6,443 nt of DNA from Deltaproteobacteria bacterium (GTDB lineage: Bacteria; Desulfobacterota; Desulfobacteria; Desulfobacterales; JAFDHS01): assembly GCA_019308655.1 (NCBI GenBank), contig JAFDHS010000053.1:1-6443 (forward strand). Reading direction: 5' to 3'. The translations under genes and the position numbers were made by a program. Numbering within the stretch: the stretch's first letter is position 1; each line of letters begins with the position of its first letter. This document shows positions 6,165-6,443 of the stretch, piece after piece. The notes under the pieces are model-generated. The model worked only from the letters and a program-made list of their open reading frames with translations. It searched no databases and was not told the origin of the DNA.

Positions 6165-6443
6165 CACCGATAACACCCTTTGCAATATAAAGACGACTTT
6201 GGACAAGTTTGAAACGACCATTTTGTCTCCCCTGGCAACGTTAAGCTCAACCGGAGTACGGCGTTTACCTGAAGAGGAGCTTGAAAGAGGCTATCGCCAG
6301 ACATTCTCCGTGGATGTGGACCGAATCCTTAATTCTCTTGCTTATACGCGTTATATCGACAAAACCCAGGTTTTTTCTCTTATCAAAAATGACCATATTA
6401 CCCACCGGGTACTCCATGTGCAACTTGTCTCCAAAGTAGCCCG
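6151..6443 (+). CDS. HD-domain phosphohydrolase, dGTPase-like, C-terminus off the edge
   Basis: The frame starts at ATG 6151, inside the end of the ATP-grasp gene, and stays open to the window edge (97 codons plus CG, necessarily an arginine). An in-frame TGA at 6142-6144, three codons upstream, rules out an earlier start. The sequence matches the N-terminal part of deoxynucleoside-triphosphate triphosphohydrolases: ILSPLATLS (24-32), GVRRLPEEE (35-43), RQTFSVDVDRILNSLAYTRYIDKTQVF (49-75) and HRVLHVQLVSKVAR (85-98). H89 aligns with the first metal-binding histidine of the HD superfamily (LTHTLEVA in classical members). The later HD pair and final aspartate lie beyond the window. Known members hydrolyse dNTPs to nucleosides and triphosphate, but KTQVF here is preceded by RYID instead of the common RLKH, so it belongs to a diverged branch and its substrate is uncertain. 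Overlap with the ATP-grasp gene suggests the two proteins act in one process. Confidence 0.85.
   Translation, partial: MKRYNTDNTLCNIKTTLDKFETTILSPLATLSSTGVRRLPEEELERGYRQTFSVDVDRILNSLAYTRYIDKTQVFSLIKNDHITHRVLHVQLVSKVA

Noticed and set aside
5742..6304. Minus-strand open frames across the ATP-grasp/HD junction
   Set aside because: They lie opposite two genes with clear family motifs, and their translations show no recognisable domain.

Overview
The window reads as chromosomal DNA from a moderately AT-rich Gram-negative bacterium. The best guess is an anaerobic sulfate reducer of the former Deltaproteobacteria (Desulfobacterota, Desulfobacteraceae-like). That rests on remembered similarity: an RpoH-type sigma factor, then a TPR lipoprotein, a LolB-like lipoprotein, a RimK-like ATP-grasp protein and an HD-domain phosphohydrolase resemble blocks seen in Desulfobacter/Geobacter-type genomes. 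No search was run. There are no insertion sequences, phage genes, CRISPR repeats or other obvious signs of transfer.

Layout: (1) 1-1119, + strand: a UPF0210/DUF711 protein whose N-terminus lies off the left edge. (2) 1120-1682: a 563-base gap. It holds a tRNA-Arg(UCU) gene on the minus strand (1362-1438), two small near-palindromes, and a stable inverted repeat (1591-1630) just ahead of the sigma gene. (3) 1683-2669: an RpoH-type heat-shock sigma factor with an unusual lysine-rich N-terminal tail. (4) 2754-4475 and 4476-5267: two lipoproteins whose reading frames abut exactly (TAAATG). The first is about fifteen TPR units and the second is a LolB/DUF4292-like domain. (5) 5379-6164 and 6151-6443: an ATP-grasp enzyme whose 3' end overlaps the start of a dGTPase-like HD protein by 14 bases. 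The HD gene runs off the right edge.

From rpoH on, all genes point the same way with gaps of 84, 0, 111 and -14 bases. Two tight units stand out. The lipoprotein pair probably works at the outer membrane, and the ATP-grasp/HD pair is probably a cytoplasmic enzyme couple of unknown substrate. The sigma factor may head the same transcript or simply be a neighbour. No convincing Rho-independent terminator was found in the window.

The most interesting signals are the possible RNA control element at the rpoH start (a hairpin loop complementary to AGGTGA at the start region), the two poly-A tracts at the beginning of rpoH, and the ATP-grasp/HD pair. The ATP-grasp protein has an atypical C-terminal metal-binding motif. 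These are leads, not demonstrated new systems.
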